NCBI RefSeq assembly: GCF_947497275.1
Contig: NZ_CANMFS010000003.1
Location: 372,001 to 436,000, forward strand
DNA length: 64,000 bases
DNA from: an uncultured Sulfitobacter sp.
GTDB lineage: Bacteria; Pseudomonadota; Alphaproteobacteria; Rhodobacterales; Rhodobacteraceae
Direction: 5' to 3'
The position numbers were made by a program, and so were the translations under genes. Below are positions 27,955-38,692 of the stretch, piece by piece. The first letter of the stretch is position 1; each line of letters begins with the position of its first letter. The notes under the pieces were generated by a model, which was not told the DNA's origin, ran no database searches, and was given only the letters and a program-made list of their open reading frames with translations.

Positions 27955-28665
27955 ATGACCGTTCACATCGGCGCGGACGTTGGCCAGATCGCAGAAACCG
28001 TATTGATGCCGGGCGATCCGTTACGCGCCAAATGGGCCGCCGAGACGTTTCTCGACGGTCCTGAGTGTATCAATCGGGTGCGCGGCATGCTGGGGTTCAC
28101 CGGAACGTGGAAGGGCAACCGCGTCACGATTCAGGGGTCCGGTATGGGGATGCCGTCGCTGTCCATCTACGCCAACGAATTGATCACCACCTACGGCGCG
28201 CAAACCCTGATCCGCATTGGGTCCTGCGGCGCAATGCAACCCGATGTCGGCATCCGCGATGTAATCATCGCAATGACCGCCAGCACGCTGACCTCACCCT
28301 CCTCCGCCATTCTGCGTGATATCAATTTCGCGCCTTGCGCGGATTGGAGCTTGCTCAACGCCGCCGTCACTGCCGCGCAGGCGCGCACCGTGCAAACCCA
28401 TGTCGGCGGTATCTATTCGTCGGATGTGTTCTACGCCGAGCGGCCCGATCTGGACGAGCAGATGGCGCGTCACGGTATTCTCGGCGTGGAGATGGAGGCG
28501 GCGGAGCTTTATACGCTGGCCGCGCGCCATAAACGCCGTGCGCTGGCGATCCTGACGGTGTCCGACCACCTACAAACCGGCGAAGCGGTGCCCGCGCAGG
28601 ACCGCGAGCAGTCGTTCGGAGATATGGTCGAAATAGCGCTTGAGGCAGCGTTTCCCGACGCTTGA
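27955..28665 (+). CDS. deoD: Purine-nucleoside phosphorylase (DeoD type)
   Basis: [18 protein letters not shown]...[16 protein letters not shown]...IRIGSCGA. Confidence 0.95.
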   Translation: MTVHIGADVGQIAETVLMPGDPLRAKWAAETFLDGPECINRVRGMLGFTGTWKGNRVTIQGSGMGMPSLSIYANELITTYGAQTLIRIGSCGAMQPDVGIRDVIIAMTASTLTSPSSAILRDINFAPCADWSLLNAAVTAAQARTVQTHVGGIYSSDVFYAERPDLDEQMARHGILGVEMEAAELYTLAARHKRRALAILTVSDHLQTGEAVPAQDREQSFGDMVEIALEAAFPDA

Positions 28666-28667
28666 GA

Positions 28668-29537
28668 CTACGCCCCGTGGCTGCGGTCGTAGGCGTTCGA
28701 CCGTGGGCTGCGCCATCCGGACAAGGCGTCGCTTCGGGGCGCGAAAATCTCCACTTGCAGGGGATGGCATTGCGCCCGATCACTTGAATGAATCGTGCTG
28801 CAATCGCCGCCCGGACACGCACTCAGCGCACCGAGCAAATCAATCTCGGCAAAGAATTCAAGCGTGTCGCCCGGACGGACCGGGCTCGCCTTCATGAAAT
28901 ATTGCCCCGTATCGCGCGTAAACCCCGTGCACATGAAGACGTTCAGAACATCGTGCACATGCGGCTCCGCCTCTGCGACATCGACACCCAGATGCGCGGC
29001 CAGCGCGCGGGTCAGATTGGAATGACAACAATGATGGTACTGCCCGCCCGACAGCAGATTGTGCGTGTAGGGATCGCATCGGGTGCCGATCACATCATGC
29101 ACCGCCCCGCCAAACGCATCCTTGCCGTACCACGCCAGACTGTCATGGGTCAGCGTCGCCATCGGGCGCAGATGCGGAAACGCGCTCCACATCCGGGCGC
29201 CGCGTGTGATGTGTGTCCCGTGCAGCGCCCGCGTCTTGCCTGAATAGAACCGCTCCGACAGATCATGCGCGTGCCACAGGTTCAGATCCCCCACCTGCGC
29301 ACCCTCGATGGACGTGATGCGAAAGAAATGCCCGGCGGGCACCTCGAACGTCGAGGCATCGCGCGCGGGCACGATCACGTCTCCTGTTTTCACAAGCATT
29401 TCGCGCGCCGCGTCCAGCATCGCCATGTCGGGCTGCGGCAACGTCTCGACCGGATAACAGATCACGGGAGGGACGGCGCGGCGCGCGTCCGCATCGGCGG
29501 GCTGGCTCATTTCATCTGTCTGATAGTTCATGGTCAT
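28668..29537 (-). CDS. Urea carboxylase-associated family (DUF1989) protein
   Basis: DUF1989-like RITSIEGAQVGDLNLWHAHDLSERFYSGKTRALHGTHIT...NVFMCTGFTRDTGQYFMKASPVRPGD. Confidence 0.8.
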   Translation of the reverse strand: MTMNYQTDEMSQPADADARRAVPPVICYPVETLPQPDMAMLDAAREMLVKTGDVIVPARDASTFEVPAGHFFRITSIEGAQVGDLNLWHAHDLSERFYSGKTRALHGTHITRGARMWSAFPHLRPMATLTHDSLAWYGKDAFGGAVHDVIGTRCDPYTHNLLSGGQYHHCCHSNLTRALAAHLGVDVAEAEPHVHDVLNVFMCTGFTRDTGQYFMKASPVRPGDTLEFFAEIDLLGALSACPGGDCSTIHSSDRAQCHPLQVEIFAPRSDALSGWRSPRSNAYDRSHGA

Positions 29538-29616
29538 ATATCTCGGATAAGACCGGGCCGCGTCGTCCGACGCAAGCCCGATCGCAAGCCATTACCGACC
29601 CCTTCGGCCTGACCGA

Positions 29617-29832
29617 TCAAAGTTGTGGACCGCCAAGCCCTCTCTTGCAGGTTTCCGGCGGTCCTTTCGTCGCGGTAAACGCCTCCGCCCCGCAGGCAGT
29701 GCACCTGTACATTCGCAACGTACCCTTGTCGCCGCTGCGATCTTCACGCCACCGGCATCCGCGCACGCCCCTGTTACGCCAAGCAAAATACACGACGAGC
29801 GCGAAAGCGATGGGAAGCAGGATCAACAACAT
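29617..29832 (-). CDS. Small membrane-anchored protein with Cys-containing C-terminal ribbon
   Basis: N-terminal TM, YRCTACGAEAF ... C. Confidence 0.5.
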   Translation of the reverse strand: MLLILLPIAFALVVYFAWRNRGVRGCRWREDRSGDKGTLRMYRCTACGAEAFTATKGPPETCKRGLGGPQL

Positions 29833-29926
29833 CAGCCTACACCCACAACACACACCCTACGCAGGGCCACAGAGAGATACGGCAATCTGGACCGCCGCTT
29901 TTCCCGTATCCATCCGACAGCCGAAC

Positions 29927-30706
29927 TCAAACGGTACGTTCGACCATCAACTTCTTGATCTGGCTGATCGCCAACGCCGGGTTCAACCCTTTGGGGCAGG
30001 TCTTGGCGCAGTTCATGATCGTGTGGCAGCGGTACAGTTTGAACGGGTCTTCCAGCTCGTCCAGACGCTCGCCGGTGCCCTCGTCACGGCTGTCGATGAT
30101 CCAGCGGTACGCATGCAACAAGGCGGCTGGCCCAAGGTAGCGGTCGCCGTTCCACCAGTAGCTGGGGCAGGACGTCGAACAGCAGGCACACATGATGCAC
30201 TCGTACAGACCGTCCAGCTTGGCGCGGTCCTCGATGCTCTGCTTCCATTCCTTCGCGGGGGCCGGTGTCTCCGTTTCCAGCCACGGCTTGATGGAGGCGT
30301 GCTGCGCGTAGAAATGTGTCAGGTCCGGGATCAGGTCCTTGACCACGGGCATGTGCGGCAGCGGATAGATCTTTACCACGCCTTTCACCTCGGCCATGCC
30401 GTAGGTGCAGGCCAGCGTGTTGATCCCGTCGATGTTCATCGCACAAGATCCACAGATACCTTCCCGGCAGGAGCGGCGGAAGGTCAGCGTCGGGTCGATC
30501 TCATTCTTGATCTTGATAAGCGCATCCAGAATCATCGGGCCACAATCGTCCATATCGACGAAATAGGTATCGACCGCAGGGTTCTTGCCGTCGTCGGGAT
30601 TCCAGCGATAGATGTGGAACTCCTTGAGGTTCGTCGCGCCGTCGGGCTTGGGCCACGTCTTGCCGCTGGTCATGCGGGAGTTTTTGGGGAGCGTCAGTTG
30701 TACCAT
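29927..30706 (-). CDS. sdhB: Succinate dehydrogenase iron-sulfur subunit
   Basis: [48 protein letters not shown]. Confidence 0.97.
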   Translation of the reverse strand: MVQLTLPKNSRMTSGKTWPKPDGATNLKEFHIYRWNPDDGKNPAVDTYFVDMDDCGPMILDALIKIKNEIDPTLTFRRSCREGICGSCAMNIDGINTLACTYGMAEVKGVVKIYPLPHMPVVKDLIPDLTHFYAQHASIKPWLETETPAPAKEWKQSIEDRAKLDGLYECIMCACCSTSCPSYWWNGDRYLGPAALLHAYRWIIDSRDEGTGERLDELEDPFKLYRCHTIMNCAKTCPKGLNPALAISQIKKLMVERTV

Positions 30707-30757
30707 GATGCTGTTCCTTTTCTGCGTCTTCCTGCGCCCGTCGGGCGCCTGTATCCG

Positions 30758-31081
30758 TTAAATCGTCAGCGGCGCGTTCGTCCGCAGGCATGTCTGTGTC
30801 GCGGGCCGCTCCAGAATGCTGCGCACGACGTCGATTGTGGTTTGGTCGACCCCGATCACCGACGCTTTCGCCAGTTCGCGGACTTCCACGGCGGCTGCGT
30901 TATCGATGACACAGCCCGTGAACGCCTCGATCAGCGGCTTCGGCACCTGGGGGAAGTTGATCGCGATCACTTCGGTCACTGCCGACTGCGCCGCGCGGCG
31001 GCCGGTCTGGTCGGCGGCGGTCTGCACCTCGGCGCAGGCGGTCAGCGCCAGCAGCGCCATTACAAGAACGCATCGGATCAT
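30758..31081 (-). CDS. Small lipoprotein-like hypothetical in sdh operon
   Basis: MIRCVLVMALLALTACAEV lipobox; 4-nt overlap with upstream gene. Confidence 0.65.
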   Translation of the reverse strand: MIRCVLVMALLALTACAEVQTAADQTGRRAAQSAVTEVIAINFPQVPKPLIEAFTGCVIDNAAAVEVRELAKASVIGVDQTTIDVVRSILERPATQTCLRTNAPLTI

Positions 31082-31974
31082 GCTGCAACCTTTCGCATTG
31101 GCAGGGTGATGTTCACCCGTGAACTTTCGGCAAGCGTCGCCAGCCGTTCCGCGTCTTCTTCGAAATGCACGATCAGCCGCTCCATGAACCGCAAGTCATG
31201 CGCCGCCGTCCAGAGCAGCAGCAGGTATTCCGGGTCATCGGCCATATCCGCATCGCGTGTCGTGCTTTGCAATTCCTGCGCATCCCTGGCCTTGGCCTGG
31301 AAGGACGAGCCGCCGCCGTACCGCTGCACCTTGCCCAGTCCCAGATCGTGCGCGGCAAGGCCAAGTACCTCAAGACGACCGGCGCGGTATCTTTCCGAAA
31401 CCATCCAGTCGTCATAGCAGATCGCCACGATGTCTTTCGCATCCGAAATCCTGTCCAACCCCTGAATATAAGTCGCAAAGGCCAGCGTCATGATCCGCAA
31501 CCGGTCCGTCGCGCCATACCCGTCGTTGCGCTTGATCTTCGCCAGCAACGATGCTGTCCAGTTCAGAAAGCTGCGATAAATCACGATCTTGCGGGTGAAG
31601 GACGCATCGGTAAAGTTCTGACTCGCCCGCTGTGGACGCCCCTCGGGTGCGGGCATCCTGTCCTCGTAGGATACCACGATCATCGGCGCGCTGCCCGCAC
31701 CGGCCACGCGGCGCGCATCCGGAATATCCCCGTGCGGCAGCATATTGCGCTGCCCATCGTAGATATCCAGCGATGCATACGCCGACAATGGATCCTTCCC
31801 GTGGCGACAATTGTTATAAAACACACCGCCTGTCGCCCCGTCGGGTGCATTGCGCATCAGCCAGTCGATGATCGCATGGTTGCCGGACCGGCGCATGCCG
31901 AACACCTGAAAGGCGCAGGCCGGAGTAATCTCCGGCTGCGGCCAGTCAAGACCGGTCTGCGCTACCGTCCCCAT
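31078..31974 (-). CDS. Sulfotransferase-like P-loop protein inside sdh operon
   Basis: FGMRRSGNHAIIDWLMRNAP; KIVIYRSFLNWTASLLAKIKR resembles PSB/PLP-type sulfotransferase loops. Confidence 0.55.
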   Translation of the reverse strand: MGTVAQTGLDWPQPEITPACAFQVFGMRRSGNHAIIDWLMRNAPDGATGGVFYNNCRHGKDPLSAYASLDIYDGQRNMLPHGDIPDARRVAGAGSAPMIVVSYEDRMPAPEGRPQRASQNFTDASFTRKIVIYRSFLNWTASLLAKIKRNDGYGATDRLRIMTLAFATYIQGLDRISDAKDIVAICYDDWMVSERYRAGRLEVLGLAAHDLGLGKVQRYGGGSSFQAKARDAQELQSTTRDADMADDPEYLLLLWTAAHDLRFMERLIVHFEEDAERLATLAESSRVNITLPMRKVAA

Positions 31975-31976
31975 GT

Positions 31977-33782
31977 TCAGTAAACCCGCGCTTTCGGTGC
32001 GATTTTCTTGAGGTCGATCCCGCCTTCGTTGTGACTGGTCAAGGGCTGCGTGTGCACACCGCGGAAGCCAAGGCTGGCTTCGTTGCCCTTGAACCAGACA
32101 AGGCTGTGTTTGCGCCAGTTCTCGTCGTCGCGGTCGGGATAATCCTCATGCGCGTGCGCGCCACGGCTTTCCTTGCGCGCTGCGGCGGCAGTGATCGTGG
32201 CCACCGCGTTGGGCATCAGGTTGGTCAGCTCAAGCGTCTCCATCAGATCCGAATTCCAGACCAGCGACGTGTCGGTCACTTTCACATCCGACAGCTTACC
32301 CGCCACGCCTTTCATCTTCTCTTCGCCCTCGGCCAGCGTCTTGTCGGTGCGGAAAACGGCGGCGTCCGCCTGCATGGTTTTCTGCATTTCCAGCCGCAAC
32401 TCGGCGGTCGGCACATGCCCGTTTGCATAGCGCAAACCGTCAAACCGGCTGAACGCCGCCTCGACGGACCGCTTGTTCGGCGTCGGCACGGCGGCTGCGG
32501 GGTCAATCACTTCTCTGGCGCGGATCGCCGCCGCGCGCCCGAACACCACCAGATCGATCAAGGAATTCGACCCAAGACGGTTCGCACCGTGCACCGAGGC
32601 ACAGCCCGCCTCGCCCACGGCCATCAGACCCGGCGAGACATTGTCAGGCTTGTCCTTCGTGGGTGCGAGCACTTCACCCCAATAGTTCGTCGGAATGCCG
32701 CCCATGTTGTAGTGCACCGTTGGCAGCACGGGGATCGGCTCCTTCGTCAGATCGACACCGGCAAAGATGCGCGCCGATTCCGAAATCCCCGGCAAACGCA
32801 GGTCCAGCGTTTCCGGTGGCAGGTGGTTGAGGTGCAGGTGGATGTGATCGCTTTTCTCACCCACGCCGCGGCCTTCGCGAATTTCCATTGTCATGCAGCG
32901 TGAAACAACGTCGCGCGACGCCAGATCCTTATAGGTCGGCGCATAGCGTTCCATGAACCGCTCGCCTTCGGAGTTGGTCAGATAACCGCCCTCGCCACGC
33001 GCGCCTTCGGTAATCAGACACCCCGCACCGTAGATGCCGGTCGGGTGGAACTGGACGAACTCCATGTCCTGCAGGGGCAGACCGGCGCGCGCGGTCATGC
33101 CGCCGCCGTCGCCGGTGCAGGTATGCGCCGACGTGGCCGAGAAATAAGCACGGCCATAACCGCCCGTCGCCAGCACGACCATCTTGGCCGAGAACAGGTG
33201 CATGGTGCCGTCATCCAGCTTCCAGCACAGAACACCCTGGCATTCGCCCTCCTCGGACATGATCAGGTCAATCGCGAAATACTCGATGTAGAATTCCGCG
33301 TTGTTCTTGAGCGACTGGCCGTACAGCGTGTGCAGGATCGCGTGGCCCGTCCGGTCCGCCGCCGCACAGGTGCGCTGCACCGGAGGGCCTTCGCCGAATT
33401 CGGTGGTATGACCGCCGAAAGGTCGCTGGTAAATCTTGCCCTCTTCGGTGCGCGAGAACGGAACACCGTAATGCTCAAGCTCGTAGACCGCCTTGGGTGC
33501 TTCGCGGGCGAGGTATTCCATCGCGTCCGTATCGCCCAGCCAGTCAGACCCCTTTACGGTGTCGTACATGTGCCACTGCCAGTTGTCTGGCCCCATGTTC
33601 GACAGCGACGCCGCGATCCCGCCCTGGGCGGCGACGGTGTGCGAACGGGTCGGAAAGACCTTTGAGATGCACGCAGTGCGCAAGCCCTGCTCCGCCATGC
33701 CCAGCGTTGCGCGCAGCCCGGCACCACCGGCACCGACGACAACCACGTCGTATTCATGTGTCTCGTAATCGTAAGCAGCCAT
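31977..33782 (-). CDS. sdhA: Succinate dehydrogenase flavoprotein subunit
   Basis: [58 protein letters not shown]. Confidence 0.97.
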   Translation of the reverse strand: MAAYDYETHEYDVVVVGAGGAGLRATLGMAEQGLRTACISKVFPTRSHTVAAQGGIAASLSNMGPDNWQWHMYDTVKGSDWLGDTDAMEYLAREAPKAVYELEHYGVPFSRTEEGKIYQRPFGGHTTEFGEGPPVQRTCAAADRTGHAILHTLYGQSLKNNAEFYIEYFAIDLIMSEEGECQGVLCWKLDDGTMHLFSAKMVVLATGGYGRAYFSATSAHTCTGDGGGMTARAGLPLQDMEFVQFHPTGIYGAGCLITEGARGEGGYLTNSEGERFMERYAPTYKDLASRDVVSRCMTMEIREGRGVGEKSDHIHLHLNHLPPETLDLRLPGISESARIFAGVDLTKEPIPVLPTVHYNMGGIPTNYWGEVLAPTKDKPDNVSPGLMAVGEAGCASVHGANRLGSNSLIDLVVFGRAAAIRAREVIDPAAAVPTPNKRSVEAAFSRFDGLRYANGHVPTAELRLEMQKTMQADAAVFRTDKTLAEGEEKMKGVAGKLSDVKVTDTSLVWNSDLMETLELTNLMPNAVATITAAAARKESRGAHAHEDYPDRDDENWRKHSLVWFKGNEASLGFRGVHTQPLTSHNEGGIDLKKIAPKARVY

Positions 33783-33985
33783 CTCGTGCCCTCTCAAGTT
33801 TCCGGGTCGGTCCGTTCCATCGTACTGAACCCTGTCTCTACCCCCGGCCTGAACGCCGGTTGGACGCATCCGCGCCCCGAAATTCGATGTTCCCGCGCGG
33901 CGCAGATACCGCCGCTCAGACCTAATCTAGCGCGGCGTCACGGCCCAACGAGCGCGAAACGCCACGCTTTTTGTCGCAGCAGGGC

Positions 33986-34357
33986 TCAGAGCGCCATCCG
34001 CACAATCGCAAACACGCCAAGCGCCGCGGCGCCGTAGCTGATGCAGGTCATCACGATGATCGAAATCTTCTGTGCCATCCCGTGCACGTAATCCTCGATC
34101 ATTGTCTGCACCCCGTCATTGAAGTGCTTGAACCCGACCGCCAGCGTCAGGGCCGCGACAATTGCGGGAAACGGACGGGCGTAGTAGGCTAGGATTTCCT
34201 CGTACGTCCCGCCCAGCGCCGCACCGAAGGTGAACACGAACAGCGGCACAAGAACCAGCAGCGCAACCGAGCTCACTTTCATTGCCCAGAAATGCGCGGT
34301 CCCCGACTTTGCCGACCCCAACCCTACCGCGCGTTTGCGGTCTGTCAAATAAGCCAT
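33986..34357 (-). CDS. sdhD: Succinate dehydrogenase membrane anchor subunit
   Basis: position between sdhC and sdhA; three TMs, KHFNDGVQTMIEDYVHG. Confidence 0.92.
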   Translation of the reverse strand: MAYLTDRKRAVGLGSAKSGTAHFWAMKVSSVALLVLVPLFVFTFGAALGGTYEEILAYYARPFPAIVAALTLAVGFKHFNDGVQTMIEDYVHGMAQKISIIVMTCISYGAAALGVFAIVRMAL

Positions 34358-34368
34358 TCAGACGCTCC

Positions 34369-34752
34369 TTATACTACGACGACTGTGATCAACGTCAGGA
34401 TGACGGATCCGCCGATACAGGCCCAGCCGAGCTTTTCCGCCGTGGGCACATCCATCAGAACGGCATTGTCCCAGATCAGATGCCGGATCCCTGCAAGTGT
34501 ATGATACCACAGGCCCAACACCGACAGGAGCATCACCAGATCACCGAACCAGCTGGTCAAAAAGCCATTCGCGGTGGCAAAGCTGTCGGCCCCGGCAGCG
34601 GCAGCGGTGAACCACCAGACGATCAACAGCGCGGTGATAAGCATCGCGTTGCCTGTGACCCGCGTCAGGATAGATGTAATTGACGTAAGTTGCGGACGAT
34701 AGATCGTCATATGAGGCGACAGGGGACGATCGCCCCGGTTCACATCGGCCAT
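34369..34752 (-). CDS. sdhC: Succinate dehydrogenase cytochrome b556 subunit
   Basis: RPLSPHMTIYRPQLTSITSILTRVTG; LWYHTLAGIRHLIWD. Confidence 0.95.
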   Translation of the reverse strand: MADVNRGDRPLSPHMTIYRPQLTSITSILTRVTGNAMLITALLIVWWFTAAAAGADSFATANGFLTSWFGDLVMLLSVLGLWYHTLAGIRHLIWDNAVLMDVPTAEKLGWACIGGSVILTLITVVVV

Positions 34753-34890
34753 ATCAGGCTCCTTTTTTGGCTACTTGCGCCTAGTGATAGCGTATTTTTC
34801 GCGCCTGTCACGCGAACATGGCATGATTTCGCGAACTGTTACCGCTATTTGCATAGGAACTCCCGGGAAACCGTCGGCAGCCCGTTCATC

Positions 34891-34920
34891 CGTGATCACA
34901 AGGTTGAAATTGTGATCACG
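34891..34920. promoter_or_regulatory. Paired GTGATCAC palindromes upstream of sdhC (CGTGATCACAA-N8-TTGTGATCACG)
   Basis: 11-bp perfect inverted repeat; each arm contains the 8-bp palindrome; centres 20 bp apart. Confidence 0.75.
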
Positions 34921-34998
34921 TTGGATGATGCATCGCCGCAATCGGTGTTCTCAGCCGGCTCGATCCAAAGCCTGCCGAATCTATCCGCCGCCCAGTCT

Positions 34999-35006
34999 GT
35001 GATCAC
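34999..35006. promoter_or_regulatory. Third GTGATCAC site upstream of sdhC
   Basis: TCTGTGATCACAAAT in sdhC-mdh intergenic region. Confidence 0.5.
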
Positions 35007-35026
35007 AAATACCCGGTGACAGGCAA

Positions 35027-35054
35027 AAAGGCGCGCCGTGACCGCCGCGCCTTT
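35027..35054 (-). terminator. Intrinsic terminator of mdh
   Basis: minus-strand AAAGGCGCG...CGCGCCTTTTTG. Confidence 0.75.
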
Positions 35055-35076
35055 CAATTCCGTGTATTGACCGGAC

Positions 35077-36159
<1,083 letters not shown>

Positions 36160-36259
36160 CTATAATCGCGTCTGTGCGTCCACAGCAAAGGGATCAAGGA
36201 TCCGTTGCGTGTCCTGTTCAACCGGCGAGCCGGCGTTCAGGCCTTGGACGCGGTGCCGC

Positions 36260-36841
36260 TTACATCTCGTCGCGTTCGAAGACCGGAGCGTTTTCCAGCT
36301 CTTCTTTCGACGTTTTCACGACGAGGAAACGGTCATCGCTGTCGCCTTCTTCATTGAGAACGGTAATCGCGTCCATCGAGACAGATACGTCACGCTCGCC
36401 AATGCCGAGGAAACCACCGACACCCAGGATCACGGCACTGACCTTGCCTTCGCCGGTCACGATCAGATCGTTGATCTCGCCAATGTCGTCCCATTCCATT
36501 TCGGCGCCATCGACAACGGGCCTGGCTGTGTCCAAGTCGTTTTCGACGTTATAGATCCGCATGCCGATCAGGTCGGACGCATAAAAGTCTTCCGGTGTCG
36601 CTTTGACCATGCCGATGCCTTCGACCATTGCGGTATCGGTCGTTACGGTATTGGTCGTCGCGTCGTTGGTCGTCGTGGTGTTGGTCGTCGCGTTGTCGTT
36701 TATCACTGTGTTTTCGTTGGCTTCTGTCTCAGTGGTTTCTGTCATTGTATCGGTTTCGTCCGTTGCGGTCACATGGGACTCTGCAAAGGCGGCTCCGGAC
36801 AAGGACATGATGACGGCGGTTGTGCTCAGAATATGTTTCAT
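36260..36841 (-). CDS. Secreted PRC-barrel domain protein with Thr/Asn-rich linker
   Basis: signal peptide; T/N/E-rich segment; FYASDLIGMRIYNVEND...WDDIGEINDLIVTGEGKVSAVILGVGGFLGIGERDVSV. Confidence 0.85.
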   Translation of the reverse strand: MKHILSTTAVIMSLSGAAFAESHVTATDETDTMTETTETEANENTVINDNATTNTTTTNDATTNTVTTDTAMVEGIGMVKATPEDFYASDLIGMRIYNVENDLDTARPVVDGAEMEWDDIGEINDLIVTGEGKVSAVILGVGGFLGIGERDVSVSMDAITVLNEEGDSDDRFLVVKTSKEELENAPVFERDEM

Positions 36842-37272
36842 TCTTCAACTCCAGTAACTGTTTTTGTTTTCCACACTTGGTGTACCTCAACAACGGTGGA
36901 CCCCCGGTGATCGTTCCGCTATCCGCTGACAAAATTGTTATCTATATAATCTATGACATATTGGTACCGCGGTTTCCCACCGCCGCGCGCGCCGTCTCAG
37001 TCTGGCGCTATCGGGTCGTCCAACACACGCCGGGATCCTGCGCCTATCCTTTTATTTCTTAACATGCTGTTACGCGACATTTTCGATCACGGCACCGCCG
37101 CCTGCACGGTTTCGGCAGCGGTGCGCAGCCAAACCGCCAGACCGGGGCCCGTCGCGGTCATCGAATATCTTTCGTCCTCAGGCGGCGCGCGACGCATCAT
37201 CGATTTTGCGATTGCGCACGCCCCCATTCCTGCAAGACTTTGCGAACACGGTGCCGCCCAAAAGGAGCGATA

Positions 37273-38028
37273 ATGCTCGATCTCGATCTCGCTTTCTTTC
37301 TCATCGCCGGTCCCGCTGTCGTATTCGCGGCAATATCAAAGGCGGGGTTCGGTTCCGGCGCGGCGTTCGCAGCCGCCTCGATCCTGGCACTCGTGGTCGA
37401 TCCGGGGCTTGCGCTGGGAGTAATGCTGCCGATGCTGATGCTGATCGACGCGGCCTCGCTCAAACCCTACTGGGGCAAATGGCGGCTGCGCGACGGCATG
37501 CTGATCATTCTTGGCGGGTTGCCCGGCGTCGCGCTCGGGGCTGCCCTCTACCGCGTTGCATCGCCCGATCTGCTCAGGCTTCTGATCGGCGGCGTTTCGG
37601 TCGGCTTCGTGCTGTGGCAGGTCAGCGTGGCGCGCGGCCTTGTACGGATGGGCGGGCGGCATATGCCGGACGGGGCCGGCCTTGCTGCCGGCGTCGCCGC
37701 GGGCTTTACCAGCTTCATCAGCCATGCGGGCGGCCCTCCCGCGGCTGTCTTCCTGCTCTCGCGCGGATTGAACAAAACGGAATATCAGGCGACTTCCGTT
37801 CTCATCTTCTGGGTGCTCAACATCGCAAAGTTCGTACCCTACGCCTTTCTCGGCCTGTTCACGCTCGAAACGGTCCAGGCCAATCTCGTGCTGGTCCCGT
37901 TTGCGCTGGTGGGCACCTGGCTGGGCGTACGCGCGCACCGGCTGGTGCCGGAACGGCTGTTCTTTGCCCTCACCTACATCTTGCTGACCCTCACGGGGAT
38001 CAAGCTGATCTGGGACGGGCTGACCTGA
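37273..38028 (+). CDS. TauE/SafE-family permease
   Basis: AISKAGFGSGAAFAAASIL...FTSFISHAGGPPAAVFLL. Confidence 0.88.
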   Translation: MLDLDLAFFLIAGPAVVFAAISKAGFGSGAAFAAASILALVVDPGLALGVMLPMLMLIDAASLKPYWGKWRLRDGMLIILGGLPGVALGAALYRVASPDLLRLLIGGVSVGFVLWQVSVARGLVRMGGRHMPDGAGLAAGVAAGFTSFISHAGGPPAAVFLLSRGLNKTEYQATSVLIFWVLNIAKFVPYAFLGLFTLETVQANLVLVPFALVGTWLGVRAHRLVPERLFFALTYILLTLTGIKLIWDGLT

Positions 38029-38031
38029 CCC

Positions 38032-38361
38032 TCAGGCGTCGTTCCCCGCAGCGGGCAGGTTTTCCGCAAGCCGCTCGAACGACTGGCCCGACGCGACAAG
38101 GCACGCAACGCCGGTCGGCTGGGTCACAAGGATGGTCCAGCTGCCGGTTTCGGGACTGGCAAACACCTCGACCATGTCATTGTTGCTGCCAAGGCCCATC
38201 GACTGCCGCGTTTCGCCAAAGCGTTCGGCAAGGCGCTGCACCACCGCTTCGCGCAGGCCGCAGTTTCGGGCCTGCGCCTGCGCCGTCCCCGACAGCGCGA
38301 TCAAAAGAGCCGAGGCCGCTGTCAGCCCCACCAGATGAAGTATCTTCGCCGTTCGAGTCAT
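38032..38361 (-). CDS. Secreted hypothetical protein
   Basis: signal peptide MTRTAKILHLVGLTAASALLIALSGTAQAQA; two Cys. Confidence 0.6.
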   Translation of the reverse strand: MTRTAKILHLVGLTAASALLIALSGTAQAQARNCGLREAVVQRLAERFGETRQSMGLGSNNDMVEVFASPETGSWTILVTQPTGVACLVASGQSFERLAENLPAAGNDA

Positions 38362-38692
38362 TTCCTGTGCCTTTCCGTTTTACGAAAGCGGCTGCGGCAG
38401 GTTTCGGAACGCGTCGGCACACTCACCGGTCGGCGAAACCCGGGCGCCCCCGGTTCGAGAAAATGTGCAAAGCGACCCGCGCCCCCCGCAAAGTCGCCCC
38501 CGGGACACCTGCTGCGCCAGCCTGCACCGCTATGATCCTGCGCCCGAGGGATTGAAAACGAGGTTAACGCACCGTGCCAAGGGCGTTGCCTTCACATATT
38601 CGCTGCGATGCGGCACCTTATCGCTTGAACTTTTCGCCCAAAAATGGCCCTTTGCGCGCAATATTGTTTCGTGCCTCTCGAAAGGAGCTCCC

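Noticed and set aside
29645-31417. 590-aa plus-strand ORF across sdhB and neighbours
   Set aside because: Spans three minus-strand genes antisense; composition typical of a shadow ORF
34882-34927. Interpretation of the sdh palindromes as CRP sites
   Set aside because: CRP sites need TGTGA-N6-TCACA; here half-sites abut with no spacer
37059-37073. TTAACATGCTGTTAC as a possible CtrA box
   Set aside because: One mismatch to TTAA-N7-TTAA and about 200 bp from the nearest gene start; too weak
37206-38555. 449-aa plus-strand ORF overlapping the TauE gene in another frame
   Set aside because: Arg/Ala/Gly-rich out-of-frame translation
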